Source of the DNA: a bacterium
GTDB taxonomy: Bacteria; Zhuqueibacterota; QNDG01; JAFGCO01
Direction: 5' to 3'
DNA: 64,000 bases
NCBI GenBank assembly: GCA_016932575.1
Contig: JAFGCO010000067.1
Location: forward strand, 1-64,000
Positions within the stretch are counted from its first letter, which is position 1. Each line of letters begins with the position of its first letter. Positions 9,351 to 17,960 of the stretch are shown here, piece after piece. The translations under genes and the position numbers were made by a program. Below the pieces are notes generated by a model. It saw only the letters and a list, made by a program, of their open reading frames with translations, was not told the origin of the DNA and searched no databases.

Positions 9351-9821
9351 TTAAGGAACAACCGTACTTAAACCATTATTTGGACGCCAGTATAAATTCT
9401 TGTCAACCGCAGTTACGGCTCCGTCCAAATTTAAATCTGCATCAAGATATCCAATCAAACCATTATTCGGCCGCCAATATAAATTTTTGTCAACTGCCGT
9501 AATAGCGCCATCACCATTTGCATCGCCACAAATCATCCCCCACACACCCGGTTCCAGTTCCTTGGCACCGCTCGCACCCCCGTAAATACTGTCCACTACC
9601 GTAAAATCATAGAGTGTCACGGCCGATGTGCTGCGATTGGGCATATGACTTGTCAAAATATAAGTACTATTTTTATGTTTGGCAAGCGGTTTTTGAACTT
9701 CGTTCTGATCCTGATTCTGAGTGACGGATTTATCTTCCGGCGGGGTTTGCGCCAAGCATACGCCGCTGATCAGCACGAGTATTAAAGTGACACAACACAT
9801 AACACGATCTCTTTTTATCAT
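9351..9821 (-). CDS. Short secreted protein carrying paired dockerin-like calcium loops
   Basis: 156 residues. ATG start preceded by AAAGGACAGGGGT, and a signal peptide to about residue 25 (GVCLA|QT). After a polar linker (~25-60), the segment ILTSHMPNRSTSAVTLYDFT resembles the end of the HRNHL module. The final ~55 residues hold two EF-hand-like loops, DANGDGAITAVD and DLNLDGAVTAVD. Acidic residues sit at loop positions 1, 3, 5 and 12 as in dockerins. Each loop is followed by KNLYWRPNNG, and the protein ends STVVP. It has no catalytic domain. It appears to be a stand-alone docking module made with the cohesin-like protein; that pairing is an inference. Confidence 0.7.
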   Translation of the reverse strand: MIKRDRVMCCVTLILVLISGVCLAQTPPEDKSVTQNQDQNEVQKPLAKHKNSTYILTSHMPNRSTSAVTLYDFTVVDSIYGGASGAKELEPGVWGMICGDANGDGAITAVDKNLYWRPNNGLIGYLDADLNLDGAVTAVDKNLYWRPNNGLSTVVP

Positions 9822-10044
9822 ACCCCTGTCCTTTCCCTGTTTAATTTAACCGATAAAAATCCTCAATTTTTAATGCATAAATCATTCCAAACGAACTGGT
9901 AAGCATCCATTTAAACATGTTTTCTGACATTAGGCTCAAATGAAACGTTTGAATATACTAAAAATATTGTTAAAAAACCACCCATAATAATCAGATTTCC
10001 GGAAAAAACTTCCCTGTCCGGCTGATATTGCCCTTTCCTGGCTG

Positions 10045-10079
10045 AGACCTTGCGAAGGTCAACCACCTTCGCAAGGTCT
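10045..10079. terminator. Strong hairpin in the divergent gap, possible terminator of an unannotated transcript
   Basis: A perfect 15-bp stem (AGACCTTGCGAAGGT, 10045-10059, pairing with 10065-10079) has a 5-base loop and is followed on the plus strand by TTCTATTCTTA. No recognised gene ends here; the genes on either side run away from it. Confidence 0.5.
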
Positions 10080-10205
10080 TTCTATTCTTAAAATATCTCA
10101 ATCGTTCTGCCGGATTTATCCGCCGGGTCATTTTCCTTTTGAATTTCATGGGAAATTTAATTAAGTTAATGATCGAGCTTTGGTAAATTCTGAGTTTGTA
10201 AAATC

Positions 10206-10325
10206 ATTTTAGAAGGTAACCTTTTAAAACAAATACGTAACCTTTAAAGACCATGTATCATTTATAATGAATACCATGAATTTATAAGAAATAATCTCTA
10301 TAAAAATAAGGTTGCCTTCTAAAAT
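10206..10325. repeat. MITE-like element with 18-bp terminal inverted repeats
   Basis: The outer arms ATTTTAGAAGGTAACCTT (10206-10223) and AAGGTTGCCTTCTAAAAT (10308-10325) are inverted copies with one mismatch. The AT-rich centre has no coding frame. The element lies about 100 bp upstream of prmC. The rest of 9822-10427 shows only the hairpin at 10045. Confidence 0.65.
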
Positions 10326-10427
10326 AACCATCCACCCGCCAGAAGTGGATGACATAATTTTCCTGTCATTAAAATTTATCGAAGTTCGGGGTGTCATTGA
10401 TTATTATTATTTTTTAAAGAGGTTTTC

Positions 10428-11318
10428 TTGTCAGATCCGTCCAGACATCAGCACTGGCGTCTCATCGATGTGCTTCAGGAGGCTGTGGCTTATCTCGAAT
10501 CCAGACACATCGAACATGCCCGGCTCAATGCGGAACGGCTGCTGGCCCATATTCTGGGTGTATCGCGGATGGATCTTTACCTGCAGTTCGAAAAACCCCT
10601 GAAAACAGAAGAAAGGGAGGCTTACAAACATCTGCTCAGGCGGCGGGCCGGCCGGGAACCCCTGCAGACCATTCTGGGCGAGACTGAATTCATGTCTTTG
10701 CCTTTTAATGTGACCGAGAATGTCCTGATTCCCCGCCCGGAAACTGAAATACTCGTTGAAAATGCCATCGAAATCACAAAAACCCGGTTTGGAAACAAAT
10801 CCTCCATTCATATTCTGGATATCGGCACCGGAAGCGGGTGTATCGCCGTCAGTCTGGCCAGATATCTGAAAAACGCCCGGATTCTGGCCGTGGATCAGCA
10901 TCCGGCCGCACTGAATCTGGCCCGGAAAAACGCTGAACTAAACGCCGTGAATGATCAGATCGAATTCATCCGAATGAATATTATAGAGTCATCCGGGATG
11001 CCCGGAAAAATCCGGTTTGATCTGATTGTATCCAATCCGCCGTATATCCGCACCCCTGACCTGCCAACCCTGCCGCCTGAAATCAGGGACCATGAGCCTG
11101 TCGATGCACTGGACGGAGGCCCTGACGGTCTGCGATATTACCGAAGCTTTCAAAGCATTCTGCCGGACTGGCTTAATGAATCCGGCGCTGTGCTTCTGGA
11201 AATCGGGGCGGATCAGGCGAAGGATGTTCAGAATATTTTCAGTCAAAGCCCCTGGACTTCCATCCGGCTTCTTCAGGATCTGGCCGGATTAGACCGGGTG
11301 ATCATATTAAGCAAGTGA
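10428..11318 (+). CDS. prmC: Peptide chain release factor N5-glutamine methyltransferase
   Basis: 296 residues, the usual size. TTG start preceded by AGAGG about 6 bases upstream. The N-terminal helical domain (~1-85) is followed by a Rossmann methyltransferase domain with the SAM-binding motif ILDIGTGSGCIAVSLA. The family signature NPPYI (in IVSNPPYIRTP) binds the glutamine of the GGQ loop of release factors 1 and 2. It methylates that glutamine in the cytoplasm and so supports translation termination. prfA, the usual upstream partner, is not present; the gene stands alone behind a MITE-like element. Confidence 0.93.
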   Translation: MSDPSRHQHWRLIDVLQEAVAYLESRHIEHARLNAERLLAHILGVSRMDLYLQFEKPLKTEEREAYKHLLRRRAGREPLQTILGETEFMSLPFNVTENVLIPRPETEILVENAIEITKTRFGNKSSIHILDIGTGSGCIAVSLARYLKNARILAVDQHPAALNLARKNAELNAVNDQIEFIRMNIIESSGMPGKIRFDLIVSNPPYIRTPDLPTLPPEIRDHEPVDALDGGPDGLRYYRSFQSILPDWLNESGAVLLEIGADQAKDVQNIFSQSPWTSIRLLQDLAGLDRVIILSK

Positions 11319-11468
11319 TTTTTCCCTTGAGATCGAACATACGGTTCAAGTTTAAAAAAAGGCCGGCATAGGACTTCGATAACAAGTAACATAAACCGGC
11401 CGGCAAGTTCGGAGTGAATTTAAAATGGCTTCTGACACGGCCCGGAAAATACAATGACACTTTTTTTA

Positions 11469-11497
11469 TTGACATTTAATACCATGAAAATTATATT
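11469..11497 (+). promoter_or_regulatory. Sigma-70-type promoter for the phosphohexomutase genes
   Basis: TTGACA (11469-11474), 17-bp spacer, TATATT (11492-11497). It sits about 30 bp upstream of the ATG at 11530 and predicts a short leader of about 27 bases holding an AAAGGGAT ribosome site. Confidence 0.7.
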
Positions 11498-11529
11498 TCC
11501 CATCCATAAAAAGATAAAAGGGATCCTTG

Positions 11530-12897
11530 ATGAAACCACTTAACCGCAGCGTTGCCGGCATCCGTGGCATCTGGGGTGAAAACCTGACACCGGACGTGGC
11601 CGTTAAATTCGCAGCCGCGTTTGGCACCTATCTGAAAAAGGGCAAAGTTATCATCGGCCGGGACACGCGCGCGTCCGGTGAAATTCTCACACAGGCCGCG
11701 CTGACAGGACTGGCCTCTTCAGGTTGTGATGTCACCGACATCGGCATTGTACCCACGCCGACATGCCAGCTGGCTGTGGAAAATAATGTGGTGGACGGCG
11801 GTATCGTGCTCACGGCCAGCCACAATCCCGGAGAATGGAACGGCCTGAAATTTATAAACAGGGAAGGCCACTTTTTAAGTCAGACGGAATACGAAACATT
11901 AATACGGATTTTTGACAACAACACAATCGAATACGTTCAGCATCCCGGCTTTTGTAATCTGCAGCAGGGACCGGACTTTAACCGGGATGCGATTGATATG
12001 CACATCCACAATTTAATGAAGCACATCAATGTGCAAAACATTCGAGAAAAAAAGTTTAAAGTGGTTCTGGACGCTGTCAATGGCGCCGGTTCCCGTCTGC
12101 TCATTCCCCTCCTGGAACAATTGGGATGCACAGTCATCACGCTTTACTGTGATGAATCCGGTGATTTTCCCCGCGGCCCGGAACCTATGCCGGAACATCT
12201 TGGAGCGCTTTGCAGCCGGGTAACAAAAGAAAAAGCGGATATCGGATTTGCCGTGGATCCTGATGCGGACAGGCTGAGCCTGGTTACCGAGACCGGACGT
12301 GCGCTTGGCGAAGAAATGACCCTGCCGCTCGTTGCCCGTCATGTGCTGTCGCGCAGTCCGGAAGGCAGTATTGTCACCAATCTCAGCACATCCATGGCCA
12401 TCGATCACGTGGCCCGTGAATATCGGGTGCCTGTCATACGCACAAAAATCGGGGAAGCCTATGTGGTAGATGGCATGAAAAAAAACCAGTGCCTGATCGG
12501 TGGCGAAGGAAACGGCGGCGTGATTTTTCCTGCTGTGCATTACGCCCGGGACACCGGTGTGGGAGTGGCACTCATCCTCGACAGTCTGGCAGCATCCCGG
12601 CAATCCCTTTCACAAACAGCGCAGTCAATCCCGGCCTTTGTCATGATCAAGAAAAAAATGGAAGTTCCTCTTGAAAAAATTGCCCCAGTCCAGGAAGCCC
12701 TGAAAACCCGTTACACAGATGCTGAAATCGACACACTCGACGGTGTAAAAGCCGTCTGGAAAGACCGGTGGCTGCACGTCCGCAAGTCCGGCACCGAAGG
12801 GTTGCTGAGGATATTCACAGAGGCAAGTGATCAGAAAAAAGCCGATGAACTGGCCATTCAGGCAATTCAACTGATCGAATCAATATTAAAAACCTGA
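11530..12897 (+). CDS. glmM: Phosphoglucosamine mutase-like alpha-D-phosphohexomutase
   Basis: 455 residues. The ATG is preferred over the TTG just before it because of its spacing from AAAGGGAT. All four phosphohexomutase domain signatures are present: the catalytic phosphoserine loop TASHNP (about S97), the metal loop DPDADRL, the sugar-binding loop GGEGNGG, and the phosphate-binding loop RKSGTEGLLRI near the end. The N-terminus (SVAGIRGIWGENLTP) and TASHNPGEWNGLKF resemble the archaeal/Bacteroidota-type GlmM rather than the enterobacterial one. The probable reaction is glucosamine-6-P to glucosamine-1-P for UDP-GlcNAc and peptidoglycan synthesis. A glucose or mannose phosphate substrate cannot be excluded. 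It is followed 66 bp later by a second mutase. Confidence 0.8.
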   Translation: MKPLNRSVAGIRGIWGENLTPDVAVKFAAAFGTYLKKGKVIIGRDTRASGEILTQAALTGLASSGCDVTDIGIVPTPTCQLAVENNVVDGGIVLTASHNPGEWNGLKFINREGHFLSQTEYETLIRIFDNNTIEYVQHPGFCNLQQGPDFNRDAIDMHIHNLMKHINVQNIREKKFKVVLDAVNGAGSRLLIPLLEQLGCTVITLYCDESGDFPRGPEPMPEHLGALCSRVTKEKADIGFAVDPDADRLSLVTETGRALGEEMTLPLVARHVLSRSPEGSIVTNLSTSMAIDHVAREYRVPVIRTKIGEAYVVDGMKKNQCLIGGEGNGGVIFPAVHYARDTGVGVALILDSLAASRQSLSQTAQSIPAFVMIKKKMEVPLEKIAPVQEALKTRYTDAEIDTLDGVKAVWKDRWLHVRKSGTEGLLRIFTEASDQKKADELAIQAIQLIESILKT

Positions 12898-12963
12898 AAT
12901 TGTTACTTCAGATGATTTATTTTGATAAAATGAAGTCTGGTTAATGATAGAGAGGAGCATGTT

Positions 12964-14349
12964 TTGATCAATCCCAATATATTTCGCATGTATGATATAC
13001 GCGGCATTGCTGACCAGGATTTAAGCAACGAAGCCGTTGTCCGGATAGGAAAAGCCTATGGCACATTTGTGAAGCGCCGGAACTGCAAAACCATATCTGT
13101 CGGACGCGATGTCCGGCTGACCTCGGAGCGCATTAAAAACGCCCTTGCAGATGGCGTGCGCTCCACAGGGATCAACATCATCGATATTGGTGTATGCCCG
13201 ACCCCGGTCGTCTATTATTCTCTTGAACATTTAAAAACCGACGGTTCGGTCATGATCACAGGCAGCCACAATCCAATTGAATTCAACGGCCTGAAAATGA
13301 ACCTCGGCATGCTTTCGATTTATGGCGACGACATCCTGCATATAAAATCCCTCATTGAACAGAATGATTTTGAAACCGGCCGGGGCTCACTTAAAGAAAA
13401 AAACATTTTACCCGAATACCAGACCATGCTGAAAAAGAAAATTAAACTGAACCAACCGTTCAAAGTCGTGATGGACGCAGGCAACGGCACGGCCGGTCCT
13501 GTTGCACCTGAAATTTTTCGAGCCCTGGGATGTGAAGTCATTGAACTCTATACAGAACCGGACGGCCGGTTCCCCAATCACCTGCCCGATCCGACAGTGA
13601 TGAAAAATATTCGGGATCTTCAAAAAAAAGTTGTGGAAGAAAAAGCCGCATTCGGCCTGGGATACGACGGAGATTCTGACCGTGTGGGTTTGATTGACGA
13701 AACGGGAAATCCGGTATATGCAGATAAAATTCTGGCTCTGCTCGCCAGAGACGTGCTGGAACGGAATCCGGGTGATACCATTATATTTGATGTAAAATGT
13801 TCTCAAATGCTCCCGGAAGAAATCGAAAGACTCGGCGGTAAACCTCTCATGTGGATGACCGGTCATTCGTTGATTAAAAAGAAGATGAAAGAAGAAGGCG
13901 CGCCCCTGGCTGGAGAAATGTCCGGTCATATATTCTTTAAAGATGGTTATTTTGGATTTGACGACGGAATTTATGTGTCTCTTCGGTTCGCAGCATTTTT
14001 ATCGCGTCAGCAAAAAACTGTCAGCCAGCTGGTTGATGAGCTGCCAGTATTTATGTCCACACCTGAAATTCGCGTATCCTGTCCGGATGCAGAAAAATTC
14101 AGTATAGTAAAACAGTTGGTGTCGGATTTCAGGAAGGATTATCCGGTCATCGATGTGGATGGCGCACGCGTTCAATTTGGCGACGGATGGGGACTGGTTC
14201 GTGCATCAAATACACAACCGGCCATGGTTATGCGTTTCGAGGCCAAAACGGAAAAACGAATGAATGAAATTCGACAGATTTTTCGAAAAGAACTATTGAA
14301 ATATCCATCCGTGCAAATGAATGAAACAGACGAAGACTCGGGCCATTAA
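12964..14349 (+). CDS. Phosphomannomutase/phosphoglucomutase (AlgC/ManB type)
   Basis: 461 residues. TTG start with AGAGGAG 7 bases upstream; the nearby ATG at 12959 hits a stop at once. The N-terminus NIFRMYDIRGIAD is typical of AlgC-type PMM/PGM. The phosphoserine loop is TGSHNP (about S101), the metal loop GYDGDSDRVG, the sugar loop GEMSGHIFF, and the phosphate loop RASNTQPAMVMRFE. It interconverts mannose- or glucose-6-phosphate and the 1-phosphate, supplying NDP-sugars for surface polysaccharides. It is probably co-transcribed with the upstream mutase; the two have different loop sequences and so probably different substrates. Confidence 0.85.
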   Translation: MINPNIFRMYDIRGIADQDLSNEAVVRIGKAYGTFVKRRNCKTISVGRDVRLTSERIKNALADGVRSTGINIIDIGVCPTPVVYYSLEHLKTDGSVMITGSHNPIEFNGLKMNLGMLSIYGDDILHIKSLIEQNDFETGRGSLKEKNILPEYQTMLKKKIKLNQPFKVVMDAGNGTAGPVAPEIFRALGCEVIELYTEPDGRFPNHLPDPTVMKNIRDLQKKVVEEKAAFGLGYDGDSDRVGLIDETGNPVYADKILALLARDVLERNPGDTIIFDVKCSQMLPEEIERLGGKPLMWMTGHSLIKKKMKEEGAPLAGEMSGHIFFKDGYFGFDDGIYVSLRFAAFLSRQQKTVSQLVDELPVFMSTPEIRVSCPDAEKFSIVKQLVSDFRKDYPVIDVDGARVQFGDGWGLVRASNTQPAMVMRFEAKTEKRMNEIRQIFRKELLKYPSVQMNETDEDSGH

Positions 14350-14529
14350 ATAAATTCATCCTTCCGATGATTTTGGCATAGAGTTGGCAGAATTTTTGTT
14401 AACTTTGAGTGATATTAATTGATATATAATGACAACGTATTGATATTTTTAAGTTTATTAATGGCTGATGAACTAATATTATATGGATGATTCTGCACAA
14501 TTTTAATCCAGTATCTTTATGGATATCGT

Positions 14530-17500
14530 ATGAAAAAACTTCTCATTTCCATATTTCTCATTCTGACAGCTTTGACCCTGAAAGCACAATGGTCGGAACC
14601 GATCACCATCTCTGACGGATATGTGCCGGATTTTGATATTGATCCGGCTAACGGACATCTGCATATCGTCTCTATATGGGGTAAAGACTTAAAAGGTGTG
14701 ATCTATACGGAAACCGATGAATGGGGCAATATCGTCTCACCCCAGGCAGTGATTCCGGGAACCGCGGCCGATGCCGATTATTTTAATTTCGGGGCCACTG
14801 TCGCTGTTGATCACAACGGATTTCCCCATGTCTGTTTTCGCGTTCCCAAAGGGGATAATGTCTATGATGTTTACTACACACGAAAAAACTATTCCGGATG
14901 GCTGAAAAATCCGCTTTTGATCACAGCCAACAAAAAGCGGGGCTACGTGGTTCGCATGGCCATTGACAGTCAAAACAAGGTCCATATCGCCGTCGGCTAC
15001 CTTAAACCAGGGGGCACCAACATTGACGGGCCTATCGCTTATTTTCGGGTGAACAATACCTATGTTGAACATTCCATTATGGATCTCAATACATATATAA
15101 CCTATTTCCGTCTGGACAACCGCTGTGAATTAACAGTGGGAGACGACGACGCCATTCATATTATTGCCGGCTGCCCGGGCGTTCCAAGCGTTTCATACGA
15201 AGGCCCAATCACCTATTTTCGTTCCACGGATGGCGGCGATACATTTGAGACTGTGGCAGACGTACACAATTCAAAATGCACCCATCGCAACGGCGCCCCC
15301 GATATCGCAGTGGATGATTTTGGATATGTTCATATACTCTATGGTGCAAAAATAGACGGAGATTGTAACGAACAGCCCTCACTGCGTTATGTTCGTATGA
15401 ATGACGATAAAAAATTAATTGACAAACCCATTACCTATGCGGGTCAGATCCTGCCCTGGGGTTACGGGGAAGGGGTTGATCCCAAACATGGAAAAAATTA
15501 CGGACTCGGTTCTATTGCTGTCAGCGATGACGGCACCATTGTCATGGCTGCCTACACCACCCGTCCCACTTTTCATCAGGACGGATCGCTTCAAGAAGGC
15601 GACTTGTATGTCACATTATCCTCAGACAACGGTGTCACCTGGTCCTCACGGCAGCTTCTGGCTGAAATCGTCGATAATAACGAAGACAGTGAAGGCCGCA
15701 ATTTACATCTCATTCGCTCCTATAAAAATCATTTCTATGTTATCTATCCTGATTTCAATCCGTCAAACCGTTTAAAAAAGATCCGGCTTCAGTATCTCAG
15801 AAATTACGGGGACAATCCGCCGGTTGCTCATGCAGGGGGACCCTACAACAACATGGAAGGATCTCCGCTGGTGCTGAATGCTTCGGGTACAACAGACAGC
15901 GGACAAAATCCCGGCATCGTCAAATATGAATGGGATCTCGATAATGACGGCGAATACGAGCTGTCCAATTCTCAGCCTGTACTTGAAACCACGGTTGACG
16001 ATGATTATTATGCCACAATCCGGCTGCGCGTTACAGACCATGCCGGATACACAGACGAGGCGGCAACCACACTACTGGTTGAAAATGTTCCCCCGGGCGT
16101 CAACGCGGGCCCGGACACCACCATTGACGAGGCCCAGACACTGGATTTTCATTGCACCGTGAACGACCCCGGAACTGAAGACAGCCATACTTTTTTATGG
16201 GATTTCGGAGACGGAAGTACAGATCACAATCAATCTGTTTCTCATACTTATATAAACGATGGAGAATTCCAGGTCACTGTGGTAGTGACCGATAATAACG
16301 GGGGGAGTGGCACAGACACATTAACCGTAACCGTCAATAATATTCCTCCTGTTGCCGATGCCGGCGGCCCCTACCACGGACCGCTGTTTACCTCCATTCA
16401 ATTTTCAGGCAGTGCAACTGATGCCAGTGTGGACGACATGCAAAGTCTGACCTTCCAATGGGATTTGGATAATGACAGTTACTTTGAAACCCAGGGCCAG
16501 ACATGTTTGCATTCATTTAATACAGAAGGCGAGTTTATTGTCTGGCTGAAAGTGCTGGACAACAAAGATACAGATGTCGACAGCGCCGTCGTGACGATCT
16601 CCAATGATCCCCCGGTAATATCGTCCATTGAGAACCAGACCATTACGGAGGGCAACCTTTTTAATCCGGTCGAGCTGGATCATTTTGTGGACGATCCGGA
16701 TCAGGAAGATACTGAACTGGTATGGGGTGTTTCCGGTCAAGATCAATTGCAGGCTTCAATCCTGAACCGTATTTTAAACCTATCAGCGCCTGATGAAGAC
16801 TGGTTTGGCTCAGAAAAACTGCTGCTCACAGTGACAGATACCGGAGGATTAACAGACACAACCCATGTCCGGTTCACCATCACGCCCGTGAATGACCCGC
16901 CGGTATGGACGACACATATCCCTGATTTTGTCACCGATGAAGATGATCCTTTCTACGTCTCTCTGGATTCATTGTGGAAATGGGCCACAGATGTCGATGA
17001 TCCCGATACCCAATTGTCATTCTCTATATCAACTCAGGATCCGGTCGATATTATGATGGAACCTGAAAATCATCGGATGAAATTACAGGGCAAGCAGGAC
17101 TGGAACGGAGAAGCCATGCTTGTATCTTCAGTCTTTGATACATCCGGTTTAAGCGATAATGACACATCCCGGATAACCATACGATCCGTACCGGACAAGC
17201 CGGCTGAATTTCGGCTGATTGAGCCCATGCTCCTCGACAGTACCGACAAATCCTGGCCGGATTCCATCGCTTTCCGGTGGCATGCGACCTATGATCCGGA
17301 CAATCCTCAGGGAATCATTTATTATACCTGGTCCATGAACCATCTGGACGGATTTAATCTCCGCACACTCACTGTTTTTGACACCACAGCAGTTTATTAT
17401 CCTGAACCGTCACTTTTGGACGGCCGGTATCTCTGGTACATCACGGCCTATACATCCGGCGGTCTGTCCATCCGCAGTCAAAACAGTGGATTTATTATTG

Positions 17501-17832
17501 TGGGAAAAATTGATACGGGTACTGTATCTGTCATGAACCAGGCTGAAATTCCTGAAACCTTCGATCTGAAACAAAACTATCCGAATCCGTTCAATCCTGT
17601 CACACGGATAGTATATCAGATTCCGAAAACATGTGATGTTAAAATCAGCATCTACAACAGCCTGGGACAAAAAATTCGCGAACTGGTTCAGGACAGCAAT
17701 ACACCCGGCGTCTATACCATTTTCTGGAATGGCCATAACGACCTGGGACAAAAAGTCCCTACCGGCATCTACATCTGCCGGATGAGTGCTTCCGGTCATA
17801 TCATTTACCGAAAAATGATGCTGATTCAGTAA
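14530..17832 (+). CDS. Large secreted BNR-like/PKD-repeat protein with T9SS-type sorting domain
   Basis: 1100 residues. Signal peptide 1-19 (ALTLKA|QW). Residues ~20-420 hold sialidase/BNR-like repeats (FRSTDGGDTFE, LSSDNGVTWSSRQ) expected to form a beta-propeller. Three PKD domains follow at ~426-520, ~520-607 and ~607-695 (AGGPY, WDLDNDGE, WDFGDGS, HTYINDGEF). Two cadherin/Ig-like segments (~695-900, ITPVNDPPVW) and an Fn3-like segment come next. The C-terminus from ~1010 is a FlgD-Ig-like sorting domain (NYPNPFNPVTRI, GIYICRMSASG, KMMLIQ). It is probably exported and displayed on, or released from, the cell surface. The catalytic residues of true sialidases were not identified, so a binding role is as likely as an enzymatic one. 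Confidence 0.8.
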   Translation: MKKLLISIFLILTALTLKAQWSEPITISDGYVPDFDIDPANGHLHIVSIWGKDLKGVIYTETDEWGNIVSPQAVIPGTAADADYFNFGATVAVDHNGFPHVCFRVPKGDNVYDVYYTRKNYSGWLKNPLLITANKKRGYVVRMAIDSQNKVHIAVGYLKPGGTNIDGPIAYFRVNNTYVEHSIMDLNTYITYFRLDNRCELTVGDDDAIHIIAGCPGVPSVSYEGPITYFRSTDGGDTFETVADVHNSKCTHRNGAPDIAVDDFGYVHILYGAKIDGDCNEQPSLRYVRMNDDKKLIDKPITYAGQILPWGYGEGVDPKHGKNYGLGSIAVSDDGTIVMAAYTTRPTFHQDGSLQEGDLYVTLSSDNGVTWSSRQLLAEIVDNNEDSEGRNLHLIRSYKNHFYVIYPDFNPSNRLKKIRLQYLRNYGDNPPVAHAGGPYNNMEGSPLVLNASGTTDSGQNPGIVKYEWDLDNDGEYELSNSQPVLETTVDDDYYATIRLRVTDHAGYTDEAATTLLVENVPPGVNAGPDTTIDEAQTLDFHCTVNDPGTEDSHTFLWDFGDGSTDHNQSVSHTYINDGEFQVTVVVTDNNGGSGTDTLTVTVNNIPPVADAGGPYHGPLFTSIQFSGSATDASVDDMQSLTFQWDLDNDSYFETQGQTCLHSFNTEGEFIVWLKVLDNKDTDVDSAVVTISNDPPVISSIENQTITEGNLFNPVELDHFVDDPDQEDTELVWGVSGQDQLQASILNRILNLSAPDEDWFGSEKLLLTVTDTGGLTDTTHVRFTITPVNDPPVWTTHIPDFVTDEDDPFYVSLDSLWKWATDVDDPDTQLSFSISTQDPVDIMMEPENHRMKLQGKQDWNGEAMLVSSVFDTSGLSDNDTSRITIRSVPDKPAEFRLIEPMLLDSTDKSWPDSIAFRWHATYDPDNPQGIIYYTWSMNHLDGFNLRTLTVFDTTAVYYPEPSLLDGRYLWYITAYTSGGLSIRSQNSGFIIVGKIDTGTVSVMNQAEIPETFDLKQNYPNPFNPVTRIVYQIPKTCDVKISIYNSLGQKIRELVQDSNTPGVYTIFWNGHNDLGQKVPTGIYICRMSASGHIIYRKMMLIQ

Positions 17833-17860
17833 ACCCTTTGACAGAATTACTTTCAATAAG

Positions 17861-17887
17861 AAAGCCCGGATTGTCTATTCGGGCTTT
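17861..17887. terminator. Bidirectional terminator between convergent genes
   Basis: The stem AAAGCCCG / CGGGCTTT with an 11-base loop is followed by T-rich sequence on both strands. It lies between the PKD protein gene (ends 17832) and the GNAT gene (ends 17961 on the other strand). Confidence 0.75.
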
Positions 17888-17960
17888 TGATTTTTTCCCC
17901 GAGTTTTTCAGGGACAATATATTCAAATCTCTATTGAATAAACGGGTCCTTTGATCTGTC

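Noticed and set aside
11358-11404. GGCCGGC / GCCGGCC inverted repeat after prmC as a terminator
   Set aside because: Stem arms are about 30 bases apart and no T run follows.
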